Assembly: GCA_038496445.1 (NCBI GenBank)
Contig: JALMLS010000255.1
Span: 372,001 to 436,000, forward strand
DNA from: Trichosphaerium sp. ATCC 40318
Lineage: Eukaryota; Discosea; Flabellinia; Trichosidae
Length of the DNA stretch: 64,000 bases
Direction: 5' to 3'
Shown here: piece after piece, positions 1 through 11,200 of the stretch
Numbering within the stretch: the stretch's first letter is position 1
Layout: each line of letters begins with the position of its first letter
Made by a program: the position numbers and the translations under genes
The notes under the pieces: model-generated
Seen by the model: the letters and a program-made list of their open reading frames with translations, nothing else
Told to the model about the DNA's origin: nothing
The model's database searches: none

Positions 1-226
1 TATACGGTTATGTTTGACAGAGAACAGGGTTACCCCCAAGTATCATACCAAACGTATTACCCAACGTGTGTCGGCACTGAGTAGTGTATTCAATTGTTAT
101 CTAAAATGTTATTGTGCAAGTGTAGGGAAAGGAGCAATTCAGTACTTGGTTTCACTTGCTTGCTTGTAGCTTGTTGTGAAACTTATGCCTGTAATTTCAA
201 AAGAGTAACGGTTGGTATGCGGCCAC

Positions 227-234
227 TATATAAG
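227..234 (+). promoter_or_regulatory. TATA-box-like site in repeat copy A
   Basis: TATATAAG occurs inside the repeat and is conserved in copies B (near 29,415) and C (near 59,547), where it is read on the minus strand. It looks like a TATA box facing short reading frames beginning near 365. Whether it drives transcription is not known. Confidence 0.3.
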
Positions 235-614
235 AGCTTCAGTATTTTTCAGTAGAACTTCTTTCAATCACCTAGCGGTGGACTTTTAGAACTTAATCAC
301 TTCTGAAGTTTCGAGTTTCCCCGTGCCTACTGCAGAGGTGAGGGTGCTTGGTTGGGGAAGGAAAATGTTTAATACTGCTGTGAGTAAACATCCAATGCCA
401 AAACGACTCTTTGAATTTACCAGGTATAGTCAAGTATTGACTGCAACTTTCTCTATTTTAACAGTACAGTCCATCAAAGTAGATGGTGTCCTGATCACTT
501 AACCACACCAAACATTTGTTTTGGTGCTAGTCCAAGTGTCAAGCCTTAGTGAGCTCCATTCTTAAGAATGTCAATCCCACTGTAGATAAATAAAATAACA
601 GTTTTTTATCTTTA

Positions 615-930
615 ACCACTTTGTTCATTTACCTTCCTTTTTGTCGTCCTTAAAATAGCACTGTTGTTTTAGTTGTACATCCTCATCATACCAGGTAAGA
701 ATACTTGCCGGTTTTCTAACCATCCTTATACAAACACTGTTCCTTGTATTGGGTGCTTGCACACTCTTTAGTCTCCGTTTTTTCACCATCAACACACCTA
801 GTTTGTATATACAACATATCTCATATTCCATTTATCTTGCCTTCTGTGTTAGTGCATTCGAAACAATCTCCATTCACCCTTTGTACATACACTGTGCTAC
901 AAGTTGTCCGTTCACCCAATTTTACCTTAA
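615..930 (-). pseudogene. MORN_2-repeat remnant in repeat copy A
   Basis: On the minus strand, short stretches in shifting frames read as MORN_2 repeats: a W-VNGQL-AQCMYK piece near 900 and a TWYDEDVQLKQQCYFKDDKK piece near 640-700. The same phrase with KDDKKEG occurs in the intact MORN protein at 49.6-51.2 kb, so this is a decayed relative. Stops and frameshifts separate the pieces. Equivalent remnants sit in copies B and C. Confidence 0.7.
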
Positions 931-960
931 AAACGTATTTAAAACAACACTATACTAGCG

Positions 961-1560
961 ATGTTCCAAACCAATAGAATACCGATTCTATTGCCAAAAC
1001 GTAAAAAGTTGCAAATAGTCGACTCTGATTCGGTTTTCAGAGAAGAGTGACTGTTTCAACTGAAAGTAGTTGGCTTTTTTTTTAATCACCAAGTGCTTTT
1101 TTCATCAAACTCATATGTTTTAAAATGCATAGTTCTATACATAGAGTGGTTGAAAGCCTTATATTGCAACAGTGTCCTACGCTCTAGTAGGACTAGTGTC
1201 GGTATTGGAAGGAAGCGGCTTAAACAATACGACGAATGGTTTAAGCCCTTTTTTCCTTGATGTTAACAACACTTCCACTTGGTTTTTCTTTGGTATACCC
1301 GCCCTCTCACACCTATACAAATGCGCCATCAAACAGTGGAATCATCGTCAATCAACACTAAGTCGTGGTTGGCCTAACCGACACTTTTGTGCTGTTTTGT
1401 ATCACCACAAAAGTGAGAAGAATTTTTTCAAGAATAAACCAAGAAATTTTTTACGAATTTGAAAGTTGTTCATTAAAAATGATCAGAGTAATAAAAATAG
1501 TCAAAAATGCAAGTTCAGGGTGAACATAAGCGATTTACACCAATTTCGCTAGCTTTTCTA
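961..1560. other. No recognisable gene
   Basis: This spacer lies between repeat copy A and the 3-kb duplicated block. An open frame of about 96 codons on the plus strand (1172-1462) has no ATG at its start and no recognisable domain. About 1500-1800 reappears in inverted form near 24.4-24.69 kb. Confidence 0.5.
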
Positions 1561-2799
1561 GGCTTTCGCCTCTTTTTTTGTGTTTTGGACACCTAAAGCA
1601 CGTATACAATTGTTTTACGCGTATAAATCTCTCTTTAGAGTGTTTTGGGCCTTGGTTGGCAAAATTATCTGTTTTTAGCATTAAAAGCTTCTTGTCCTCA
1701 GTCCAGGTGTGGTAACGGCATATATGGTATGATTAATACGTTCTACAAGCGTTAGACATCACCAGAGCGTGTTCAAAGCAGATATTGAACAACGTTCCTG
1801 TTTAGGCAATACTACTTAAAAGTAAAACTCGGCATTTTTGAAAGTAATTTATTGTGCGCGCACACAGTAGTTATACACTTTCATACTTTTCACACTTGAT
1901 ATATGGCGTTAAAAAAAGCGTTTACGCCTAGGTCAAATGCGTAAATAGCTCTAGGAAGATTTTTGTAAGTAGTCCTAATTAGGAAGTATATTCTGAGCCT
2001 ACCTACTTTTAATGCTGTAGGTGTTATATCTAGTAGAATACAATTTGTTGCATACATTAGTATGGATGAAAACATGTGTGGTTCCTCAGACTCCAAATTC
2101 TGGTGAACAGTCGAGTTCAGAAGAAAATGGAATTTACAAATTACGCAAGCCTGATGGCTGCACAGACTTGAAACCCTTCTTAGCATGTGTATAGTAGCTT
2201 TAATATGAGTTAGAGTCGTTTAATAGGTTGTACACGCTTGCCCTAAATCGGTATTGGGGAACAATTGGCTGCAATATTAGCACAGCAAACCAACGTTTTA
2301 CACGTTTTCCGAGTGATAAACGTCGTTTAAAGGTACATTGAACATACGCGTTCTAGTACCATAAACTTTGTTTTAGCTCATAGCGCATAAATTTAATTGC
2401 AAGAACTATTATGGCTTTTACAGGCTTGAATCATCTGTTTATTCTCAATGAAGCTCGTTAGTGCTTTTTTAGTTTAGCCTTAAAAAAACACGTAAAAAAG
2501 TAAGTAGGTTATTTCACACTTGGAAGTTAACAATAGAGCCATTCGTTGTAGAATTATATTTACACATAATAAAGCATTGATGAGAGGTGTCAGCCACTTA
2601 CAAAAATAGAGCACTAGATGATTCTGAATCAAAAGCAAGATAATTAGTAACTTTTCAAATTCGGCCTTTTCGGACAGCAGTGTAAATGACAGTGAATGCT
2701 CTATTTACGCGCAAAAAGTGTACTACAATCATAGTTGAGGTTTTTTAAGTCCCAGTTAAACAAACATGTTTCCTGAGACTTCAAAAGCGATCAAATACC

Positions 2800-2817
2800 C
2801 TGTTTACGCGTAAACAG
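2800..2817. repeat. 18-bp perfect palindrome
   Basis: CTGTTTACGCGTAAACAG equals its own reverse complement. It is conserved base for base in the second copy at 46,187-46,204. Half-site-like strings (tttacgcg, acgcgtaaa) recur nearby, for example near 1620, 1920 and 2705. It could be a dimeric protein-binding site or simple sequence; no function is shown. Confidence 0.7.
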
Positions 2818-3482
2818 TTTAAAGTAAGCATCCTATCGATACTAGTGCCAATAGAGTTCAAGCGTTTATGCACCTTCACGTTCACGAAAAAGCTTACAAT
2901 TGACAGGAAGTACAATTTCTGAGCGTAAACTTCAAATCTATGGCGACAACTTTTGTTTTGTAGAGCGGCTACACAAAACGTCATTCTCTTCTGGTTTTCA
3001 GAAATTATGTCTTTGTACCCTTTTATACTTTGTTTACGTATCAGCTTCTATTTTGTTTAGCCAGTTACGTTTGAAAAGTATGTTTGTTGACGAACTTTGC
3101 ATTCGTTTAAAAAAAAACATCGTTGGTTAAGACTCTTTTAATCACTTGTGTGTACCAATGGTTTAAATCATCAAGACCTTTTTTTTGCTACTCAGCTTTC
3201 GGGCATCTAAAAGTTGGGAGAAAGAGGGAACCAAAAAACACAGCTACGCAACAACTTAAAACTGTTTAGCACGCTGAAAACAGTCCACAAAGCCAAAAAA
3301 GGGAAATCAGAATGCGTATTAAAAAAAACTATTTACTACGCAAACTCCGGACTCATAAAAACTCAAATGTGCCTCAATTGTACATTAAAGCCATTGCGAT
3401 GGATGCACGGTCTCATAGTGTTAAGTCACTTTCCATATTGATTTTAACGACTTACCATCATAAACCGTTTAATCTGCAAGTG

Positions 3483-4531
3483 ATGGAACAACACGGGAGT
3501 GACATGTTGTCGACACTGCCAGACGAGTTGCTGTTATTCCTGCTTTCGTTTTTAGACATCATTGGGTCTCTTGCCTTTACGTGCAAGAGGCTAAGAGCCG
3601 TGGCCAGGTGCTACAGTACGACCAGAACGCACAGTTGCAAGGTTTGCTCACTAATTTAGACCGTTCCATCGCAATGATGACCGGTATTCTGGATTACCCA
3701 GTACTACACTGGGCTGTAGGTACGTGGCGCATACCCACAAATCGTTTTTGAAGCTCCTAACTTTTTGTAAAGACGTTTTACACATGGCAGAGGTTAGCCA
3801 AGATAACCTCCTATGCATGTTGGAGAACATGTTCTGTGCCACAACGGCACAACCCAAAGATTGCTGGTTTGTTTGGCAAAGCACTCGCTTCATTTCTCGG
3901 AAGCTCATTCATTTGCGGTGCTTTATCCCAGGTGAACATTTCCCAGGCACGACTCTTTGTTTTGTTTTGTTTTTTTTTTGATTTTCGAAAACCGATTTTT
4001 ACGATCGTTTTTTTTTTTTTTTTGTTTTTTTTTTTTTTGAGTAGTTGTATTCAAGGAATAATATTTTGCGTAGGCAATCGGTATTCAATCGCTACGTACA
4101 TCAAAATGTACAACGAAAGGTGTAAAATAGAGCGCGCCCGCGCGTTGTCACTCATGTATCTGGTTGAAAGACAAGGATTCCTTGTTTCATCAAGCGTAAT
4201 GAACATGTGCACTATTGGCCCAATAGTATTGTACAGGACGAATGTGGTCCTTGGAGACCTATATGAGGCGTTAGTCGAGCTTGATAACCACATGTTTGAG
4301 CAATCATACAATTGCTTTGAGGGTTTTTTTTTTAGAGTTGGTGAAACGTACACGTTGGGCGCTCTTGTACATGCTGATTACATCGTTGCAATCATGGACA
4401 TGAATTATTATCAAGAATATCTATGGGAAAACCGCCGATACCCATCTGAGATAGTTTCAAGACGTCAATTTGAGGAGACACTTTTGGTAAAATTTAAAAG
4501 ATACCGGCCAGGTCGAGAAAAAAAAGACTGA
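3483..4531 (+). pseudogene. F-box-like protein gene, copy 1 (frameshifted)
   Basis: The ATG at 3483 opens a frame with an F-box-like N-terminus (LPDELLLFLLSFLDIIGSL, then a CKRLRAVAR helix). It breaks near 3644, where TGCAAG-GTTTGC lacks one base compared with the third copy near 25,600. Downstream, a long frame to 4531 encodes a conserved C-terminal domain (ERARALSLMYLVERQGFLV, VLGDLYEALVELDNH, YTLGALVHADYIV). A poly-T-rich intron with a GC-type donor probably lies at about 3947-4072. The same break occurs in copy 2, so it predates the duplication. F-box proteins recruit substrates to SCF ubiquitin ligases; the C-terminal domain is not one I recognise. Confidence 0.65.
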
Positions 4532-4565
4532 AAAATAAAAGATATTTAAGTTCTGTTTCTTTGCT

Positions 4566-5030
4566 TGTTTTTCAAATTCAAACAGCCACTTCTCTCTTAT
4601 TCTTGGTTGCTTTTATGTTGCCTCCGCACCCTCCACTAATTGCATCTTTTCATCTTGACTTTGTATATACGGTGTCTTAGAATATTCTTTAAAAAACCGT
4701 ACAACGTAAGCAGGTTTTGCCTGCGGATACTTTGATCGCAAGTATTTATTATGACGTCCTGCTAGGCAGGTGCTTCCTTTCCAAAGCGGTAAGTGATCAT
4801 CGGTACGGTGAGCACATAAGTTCGATTAGCCCTCGGCGCCTCGTGGTTATCCGCGTATGTTGATCGTCGTCTTTGCTGACGCAGACGACTGTATGATTGA
4901 AGCATATTCTCTGTAATCTCACCAAATTCGTAGCCTATCTAGCTAGGTTCCTAGGATGAGATCTAGGATGTATAAATATAATGACATTGAGAAGAGTATC
5001 TCTTATCTCGCGTTCAACGTTTAAGTGGTT
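4566..5030. other. No recognisable gene
   Basis: The spacer after the duplicated block contains no coding-like frame on either strand. It has scattered direct and inverted short words but no tRNA-like fold that I can see. Confidence 0.5.
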
Positions 5031-5064
5031 TTTACGTGCTCCAAACGAAATATATCATGTTGTT

Positions 5065-5270
5065 TACCTTGTTGTCCACTTTGCTTTTTTTACGAGGATT
5101 TTTTTCTTTGGTTGTCTTCCTTGCTGATTTTCTCGCTGGTTTATGTCCTGTCTTACGTGCAGGCGCTTTCTTCTTTGAGCGTGTGGCGCTTTGTCGTTTT
5201 CTTTGCTTCATACTCTGACGGCTCTTCAAAGCTATGCTCCAGGATACTGTTATGGACTCTAATTCCAAGT
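5065..5270 (-). pseudogene. Fragment of linker-histone-like basic tail gene
   Basis: On the minus strand, two overlapping frames resemble the Lys/Arg-rich tail of the gene at 42.1-44.8 kb: an FEEPSEYEAKKTTKR piece in one frame, then ATRSKKKAPARKTGHKPARK in the next. The intact gene has SSEEPSEAYEPKKTTKRATR. A frameshift joins the two pieces here. No H15 or VWA part is present nearby, so this is a short duplicated fragment. Confidence 0.8.
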
Positions 5271-5499
5271 GGTAATGAGCAGTACTTCTGAGAATGCTGA
5301 GTTGTCAGCGCTACCTTAGTCACGTGATCTATTCGGTAATCTAAAGAAAATCGAGCATGCTCAAAACTGCTTGGCGTTGACTTCATAACGTATGAATACA
5401 TCAAAGCAGTTTTTACACTGTTTGATGCCGTCGCAAGTAAAACAACATTTGGGTCCAAAACAGAGATAGCCAACACTGGGGGTAATGAATCCACGAGCG

Positions 5500-5710
5500 A
5501 ACTTGCTTTAAGACAGTGGCTTGTATATTATTAAGTCAGTTTCTCGAAACTTGGCAAGTATGAGAGCTGCTTTACTTCTTGCGCGTATGTGTACAAAATT
5601 ATGATACATACTATTAACTGTTCGTAGTTTTTGTTTCATGTGCGCCACCAGCTGTAAGCGCAGTCAAAAATGTTGTACTTATTGTATCTGTTGCGACCAC
5701 GTAGAAGAAA
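5500..5710 (+). repeat. Repeat D, copy 1
   Basis: This is about 200 bp of sequence shared in the same orientation with about 26,825-27,020. Both contain the phrases GCTTTAAGACAGTGGCTTGT and GTTGTACTTATTGTATCTG. It lies downstream of an F-box-like pseudogene in both places, so it is part of the same duplicated neighbourhood. Confidence 0.85.
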
Positions 5711-5717
5711 TCTTAGG

Positions 5718-5903
5718 TTACAAAAAACAGAGTACCTTTTTCAGTCCAAAGTCCATGCTGTAAATATCAACAAACATATTTCTGCGGTAAACAGCAGTGC
5801 TAATACGTTTTTTTTCCATATTGAAATTAATCAACATACAATTTGGATCTGCGTAGAAACTAACAGAACTTGCAAGATCTATCATACTAAACTCAAAAAC
5901 CAA
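5718..5903 (-). pseudogene. Short coding-like fragment, related to 28.5 kb
   Basis: The minus-strand frame reads ...INFNMEKKRISTAVYRR...DIYSMDFGLKKV. It aligns with a plus-strand frame at 28,490-28,640 (INFNVFNKHISTAVYKQ...IYSVDFGTKKV). Similarity at protein level with differing bases suggests a once-coding unit of unknown function, now truncated. No known domain is recognised. Confidence 0.5.
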
Positions 5904-5910
5904 AAGTCAC

Positions 5911-6994
5911 ACTAGTATTAAAAAAGTTGCAAACTTGAACGAAACAAACAATACAAGGTAAGCTCCGCCAGCTTTGTAATAGTAAACGTCAATAAACATA
6001 TCTAAGTCTTAATTGCCCTTCAACACCAAGAACATGTGACAAAGCACTTTGAGAACCCTGACAAGATGGTGCAACATTATGCAATTGGTATCACCTACAT
6101 ATAGAGTAATTCTCAATGCTAATAAACACAATGAGGTTCACAAATCTGAAAAAAATTGAGTTTTCTACGCAACTGAAAAAAAATGTGAAATACACAAAAA
6201 CGGTTTTCTGAACAACTCAATCAAAGGTACTCGGATAATGTATATTGCGTATTTTAAACTATGGATGGTTCTAATACGGTTTTACAAACCAAGCATCATA
6301 CCACTTTTTTTTTTTTTGGACTTAAAAACTGAATGGATTGTCGTTTCTATTGGGGAGCGGCTACTAAACAAACACAGCCCTGCGCACGAAACCTTGAAAC
6401 ATACTATGTTTAAATTCAATAAAAAGAAAAAAACAAAGTCAAGGCTGTAAGTGGTAGGACTGTGTGGCCATGGATACGTGATTCTTCGAATTTCAATGCA
6501 GGTGTTATTGTCACCAAGACTGAAAACGTTAATCCGTTTCAATGTTTCTCGAGGAAGAGTACAGCAACGAGGTAGTCTTAAAAGTGCCCTGGGCATCAAG
6601 ACGACAAAATGAAAGACCTCTCCTTCCTCTTGGCCAATCACTAAATCTTTCCAAAAGTGGACTGCGGGACTCCCAATCTGCGGTTCCAAATACCCACATC
6701 AAGCTTGCGTGGCCTGACACGCCTAGTGTGAACTCACTTTAGGTATAAACCCAGCGCAAGACAAAAATACACGTGCCGCGATCTCCCCCTTTTTGTTAAT
6801 TGTTGCCGAACCAAAACAACATACCAAGCAAATACACTTTTCTTATACAATTGATTGATTACAGAAAGAGCAAGCCTAAACAATTGAAGGTTCAAACCTC
6901 ACGTGAATAATTAAAAATAGGTGCATTTGTTATACAAGATTAACATTACAACAAACAGAGTATTTTTATTATGGCTTATGCCTTATTTTTAAAA
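5911..6994. other. No confidently assigned gene
   Basis: Several overlapping frames exist at 6240-6740 on both strands, none with a recognisable domain or consistent intron structure. A poly-T tract lies near 6305-6319. The right end is the 3' flank of the MCTS1-like gene. Confidence 0.4.
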
Positions 6995-7946
6995 CTATTT
7001 TGGCAACTTCTCCATCTTCCACAAGCCATCTATTAGGTCATGAGTATATTATGTGTACTATTTTTTATCATACCTCCCACATAGTGTAAATTTCCAACCC
7101 CATTACCACCTGTTGCAACCTTTCTGAAGTAGATGTGAGTAATTACAACACAAAAAAACGGGAAGAAAGAGTTGACATTCGTACATTTCTTCACAGGACA
7201 ATAGAGCATCACCAATAGCGATAGCATGCTGTTTTCCCTCTGCTGTTATGGACAAAGGAGCTCCTTTATCAAAAGGATAATCAAGCCTCCCACCGGCTGA
7301 GGTTAAACCAGGACAAAATATATCAGCTCCCTTTATTTCATCAAGTTAGCAACCAAGTAATTCACCAAAATAATTCTGGGTTTTTTCTCACTTGTAGTAC
7401 GAATCTAATAGCACCTTTATCTACACGTGCGTTCGTAAGGATGATTGGATCTAAGGTGATGTAAGATTGAAACAAAGGAAAGAGCGTTTAACACGCGAAA
7501 AAACGTGCATTTGTGTAAAAACTTCAAAGTAGGGTATAACTTCTTGTTTTCTGGTCTACATTGCGTGTAAATATCTAATCTTTTGGTTTTAGCGTACTTG
7601 AAGAAAATGATTTCATCGTTTACACAAATGAGTGTGATGTCATTTTGGCTAATAATAAACGCGTAAGAGATGGTTTAGAAAGAGTTCCGTTGTTCATGAA
7701 AAATAACTGTTCAAAAAATAACAAAAAGTGTCTATTACCATGTTGCGATCGTTACTGTGGCGTCAGAAGGAAATACTTTTGTCAAATGAGGTACTAAAGC
7801 AGCATGTTGGGTTTTTATTGCGTCAATGAGTTCATTTCCCTCGGTAGTGGACGCTGAATGCTTTTCTGTAATAAAACTCTTATCAAACCTACAAACGTTA
7901 ATAAAACAACTCAAATTACGTGTAAATACTTTTTGAAAAGAGCCAT
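6995..7946 (-). CDS. MCTS1: MCTS1/Tma20-like PUA-domain translation factor
   Basis: Spliced by eye on the minus strand, the protein starts MALFKK|FDKSFITEK, like the MFKKFDEKE start of animal MCTS1. Exon 1 (ATG at 7946) joins exon 2 through a 41-nt intron. The middle carries NDITLICVNDEIIFF and RVDKGAIRFVLQ. The PUA domain reads FCPGLTSAGGRLD, then AEGKQHAIAIGDALLS and GVGNLHYVG|DGLWKMEKLPK before the stop at 6995. MCTS1 pairs with DENR to release deacylated tRNA from post-termination 40S subunits and to support re-initiation; DENR is not in this window. At least five exons. The family identity is firm; some inner exon ends are approximate. Confidence 0.9.
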
Positions 7947-8296
7947 AACGTTCTAGAACGAACTAACACTTGTTAAAAGCTAAAGGAAGACGATTTGACT
8001 CAATTTTGACTTTTAGTACTTTCTTTCTCATCTTAATGTATCATACTTACCATTGTGCCACACACGCGTAAGCAAGGATACATTAACCTTCTCAGTCAAA
8101 GTTACAAATTTTGTCGGGTTTTTTGATTGATTACTACCTCAATCATATTGTAAGGTACCGTCCAAAACGCTTAGAATGTAGGCAAGAGCTTTACCACTAC
8201 TAAAGGAGCAATAAATGTTGTACCACTTTTTTTTTATTTGGTTGTTGCAAGTGTTTAAATATCGTCTCTTGCTGTTGTAGAATCCAAGGGATAACA

Positions 8297-11200
8297 TCAG
8301 TGTCGGCGGTAGTCGTCTGGAGGGCCTTGGATTTGCGTGCATAAACTAGTCTGGCGGGAAGGCGCGAGCGCAGGAATCCATTTGTTTACCACCTTTCGAT
8401 GAACGTCCACCCTTGCTGGTTAGCATACGGCAGTATCACCACCTTGTCCTTCGCGGTGATGCTGCTAGCTTTGGGAGCAGTTGCATTGTATATGGCCACA
8501 TACTCATCCCCTAATATTTTTGCATTGTCAATCGTTGATTGATCAAAAATCAAGATTGATCAAAAGCAACCAAGTCTTTTATATTCTTGACGAAATAAAA
8601 GAAAATGAAGTGAAAAAATGTCAATGCTTTTTTGTAAATATGATTTTATTACATTACATCAAGGATTCAAAGTGGTCAACCCAGACTCTACAAGTCTTTT
8701 CATCACGTGCACCTGTTACAAAAAAAATGAGTTAATCAAGGTACGTACAAAACAAAGAACATACCTATCGTCCATGTACCGTCATCCATCGTCAAAATAA
8801 ACTTATTTGATTTTTGAGCGACTTGGACGTCTTTGATTGATGTCAGTTCGATTGTATCCAAGTATCCAAAATGTGGCCTTCCAGATGTCCTTGCTGCACT
8901 GAATTCTTCGACGTATACAAAGACATCATTAAACAAGAAACCATAAGGTCTTTTTTTTCCTGAAATGCGTTCCCATTTTTTTCTTTCTTTTTTGACGTCT
9001 TTGTTCACTTTGATCTTAACAACATTCAAGGCACCTTCGTTAACAAGGTGCCGTGTTGGCTTGATTAGGTTTTCTTCATGTTGGATAGATTCAGCTATTT
9101 CTAGAAGCTGTTTCGTCCGTTCTGTTTGGTTCATGTCAATGCCATGATTTAGTTTATCAAGCAACCCTTCAATCACTGTTATCGCTTCTGACAGAGAAGC
9201 AAATTCGTTTTCTGTATTCTTTGTATATTTCCTCATATTTTTAAGGAGCAATACATACTAAAAAAGAAAAAAAAGAGTAAGACCAAACCAAAAAAAACAG
9301 ATAAAACAAAAAAAAAAAAATAGAACATCCAAGTCTTCATTGCCAGGGCATCCACTTTTGAAAAAAAACGATTTTTCCAGAAAGAGGTAATAAGAGGAAC
9401 AAGGAGTTCACATATTTTGAGGGTAGTCGAGGTGTTTCAAAAAAAATAAAACTAAAAAAAGAGAATCTATCCCGTACCCTTGGTACACGCTGAAGTGGCA
9501 TGACGAGAAGACTCTCGATTTTAAGCATTGTAGTCTTCATCTGTTCATCCTCAAATCTATCTATGATAGACTTGAAACTTTGATACTTCTTCTTCAAATA
9601 ATGCATAGACATGCACGCTGAATTATAGTTCATAATATAAGGAAAGTAATCCTCAAAGAACTTTGTTTCTTTCATAAAAACATCACTTATTTGTGATTGA
9701 GTATTCCAGTGCATAACACGCTGTTGTACTATGGTATAAAACTTTGTATGGTGCTTAACAAGAAGCTGCAAGTTTCCAAATACACCATAAGTCTCTTCTT
9801 CTGTAAGTATCTTTGCGTCAGTACAAGCATTCATTACATCCTACAGAAAAAAAAAAGCGTCAATAAAATCAATCAACAATTGGCATTGATCAAATTCAAC
9901 TGAAGCATGGCATGACGTACATTCTGAAGTATACATAGACTATTTAAGTACGACTTTTCAGTAGTCAATAGCTCATTAGCAATATGAAGTCTCATTTGTC
10001 CCATCGCTTTATCAACAGCAGAGATACGTAAAGTACCAAATCCAGATTTACTCTTTCCCAAACCAGGAGAGCTCTCAGCTCTAGAGCAACAGTTATATTT
10101 CATCAAACAAATCAAAGCAACACGGTTAAATAAAAAACATCCACGTACAAACGTTGTCTCCTCCTCTGCGAAGGTATAGTACCATCCTCAGATCTCACCT
10201 TAACTAGACGAAGTGTCACGTGCGTATGAGCACGTGTATGTCTCCTAACGATACTATCAGACGTTGTAGGTCTATCAGTGTTTAAACCACGATGAACAGG
10301 TTGATTATTCTCAGCTACTGACTGTATATCAGTCATTGAACGAGAACCAATAGCCAAGTTCAGTTTAGGCACAGAACTGTTATTAGTATCCTTTATAATC
10401 TTCCCAACTGTAGCTTCTTTAGCACCATCCAAATCCACCTTGCTTTGTATTTTTTTAACACTGTCTGACTTAACTTCTTGTTGTTCAGATCCATTTGAGC
10501 GATGACTGTCTTGAGCTACTACAGCAGCTTCTTTCTTTATGTTCTTTGCAGTTAGCTTCACTTTATTCTTGTGCTCAATAGATTGTTTCTTTGCTTCTTT
10601 ACTTATTCCTCTAGATACCTTTGAAGCTAGTTTTCTTTGTATCTTAAAATCAGGAGAAGATAATGTCTTTTTAAACTTTGATTTAGCCAAACTTCCTTGA
10701 GTCTTCAAACGTTGTCGAAGAGAAACATTCTCTGCTTTAACACGTCCTTCTGAATCTACTGTACCAGTAGATACAATGGAGTCTGAATCAAGCTCTGTAT
10801 CGGTCTATGATGTTGTAAGTAGTCTGTAGCTTTGGATAATATACCTTTCTTGTTTTGGTACTATCTGTTTCTGTAAGGTTGGATTTGGAAGACGATCTGC
10901 TGTTTGATTTTCTTAGTTCACTGTGAACAGCATCCTTAAAACTCTTTCTTGAGCGCGGTTTTATAGGTGAAGCATCTATACGTTTAGTACTAGCAGCTTC
11001 AACAGACTTTGAACGCTTATGTTTACCTGTAAAACAAAAATCAGACAAACCTTGAAAAGAAAAAGCAAAAAAGAAAGTATTCATTCATACCGCGTCTTCC
11101 TGACTTGCGCCCTGAGCCATCTCTTGGTGAATTCTCTGGGGATAATGTAACAGAAGTAGCAGATGATTCTCTACTCTTTGAAGAAACAACAGAATCCTCA

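Larger units (their letters stand above)
1..960 (-). repeat. Dispersed repeat, copy A (inverted, truncated by window edge)
   Basis: Read on the minus strand, this stretch matches about 58.9-59.77 kb (copy C) and 28.8-29.5 kb (copy B) closely along its length. The first bases here are the reverse complement of the sequence ending near 59,766. It therefore lies in inverted orientation to B and C and runs off the left edge. It carries a MORN-repeat remnant (about 615-930, minus) and a TATA-like sequence near 227. No intact gene was found. I do not see terminal inverted repeats or a transposase, so the element class is unknown. Confidence 0.85.
1575..4565 (+). repeat. 3-kb segmental duplication, copy 1 (F-box block)
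   Basis: This block is almost identical to 44,975-47,925 in the same orientation. They differ by scattered single bases and small indels, including poly-T length changes near 4010-4040. Left similarity starts around the shared phrase before CTAAAGCACGTATACAA; right similarity ends just after the F-box-like reading frame and its AATAAA-like tail. The block holds an 18-bp palindrome and an F-box-like pseudogene. The low divergence implies a recent copy event or ongoing gene conversion. Confidence 0.93.

Noticed and set aside
1890-2186. 98-codon minus frame conserved in both F-box blocks (also 45,278-45,574)
   Set aside because: The blocks are near-identical throughout, so conservation says nothing about coding. 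No domain, and the codon pattern is not convincing.
4740-4930. Possible tRNA-like segment with GTTCGATTAG
   Set aside because: I could not fold a cloverleaf with matching acceptor and anticodon stems around it.
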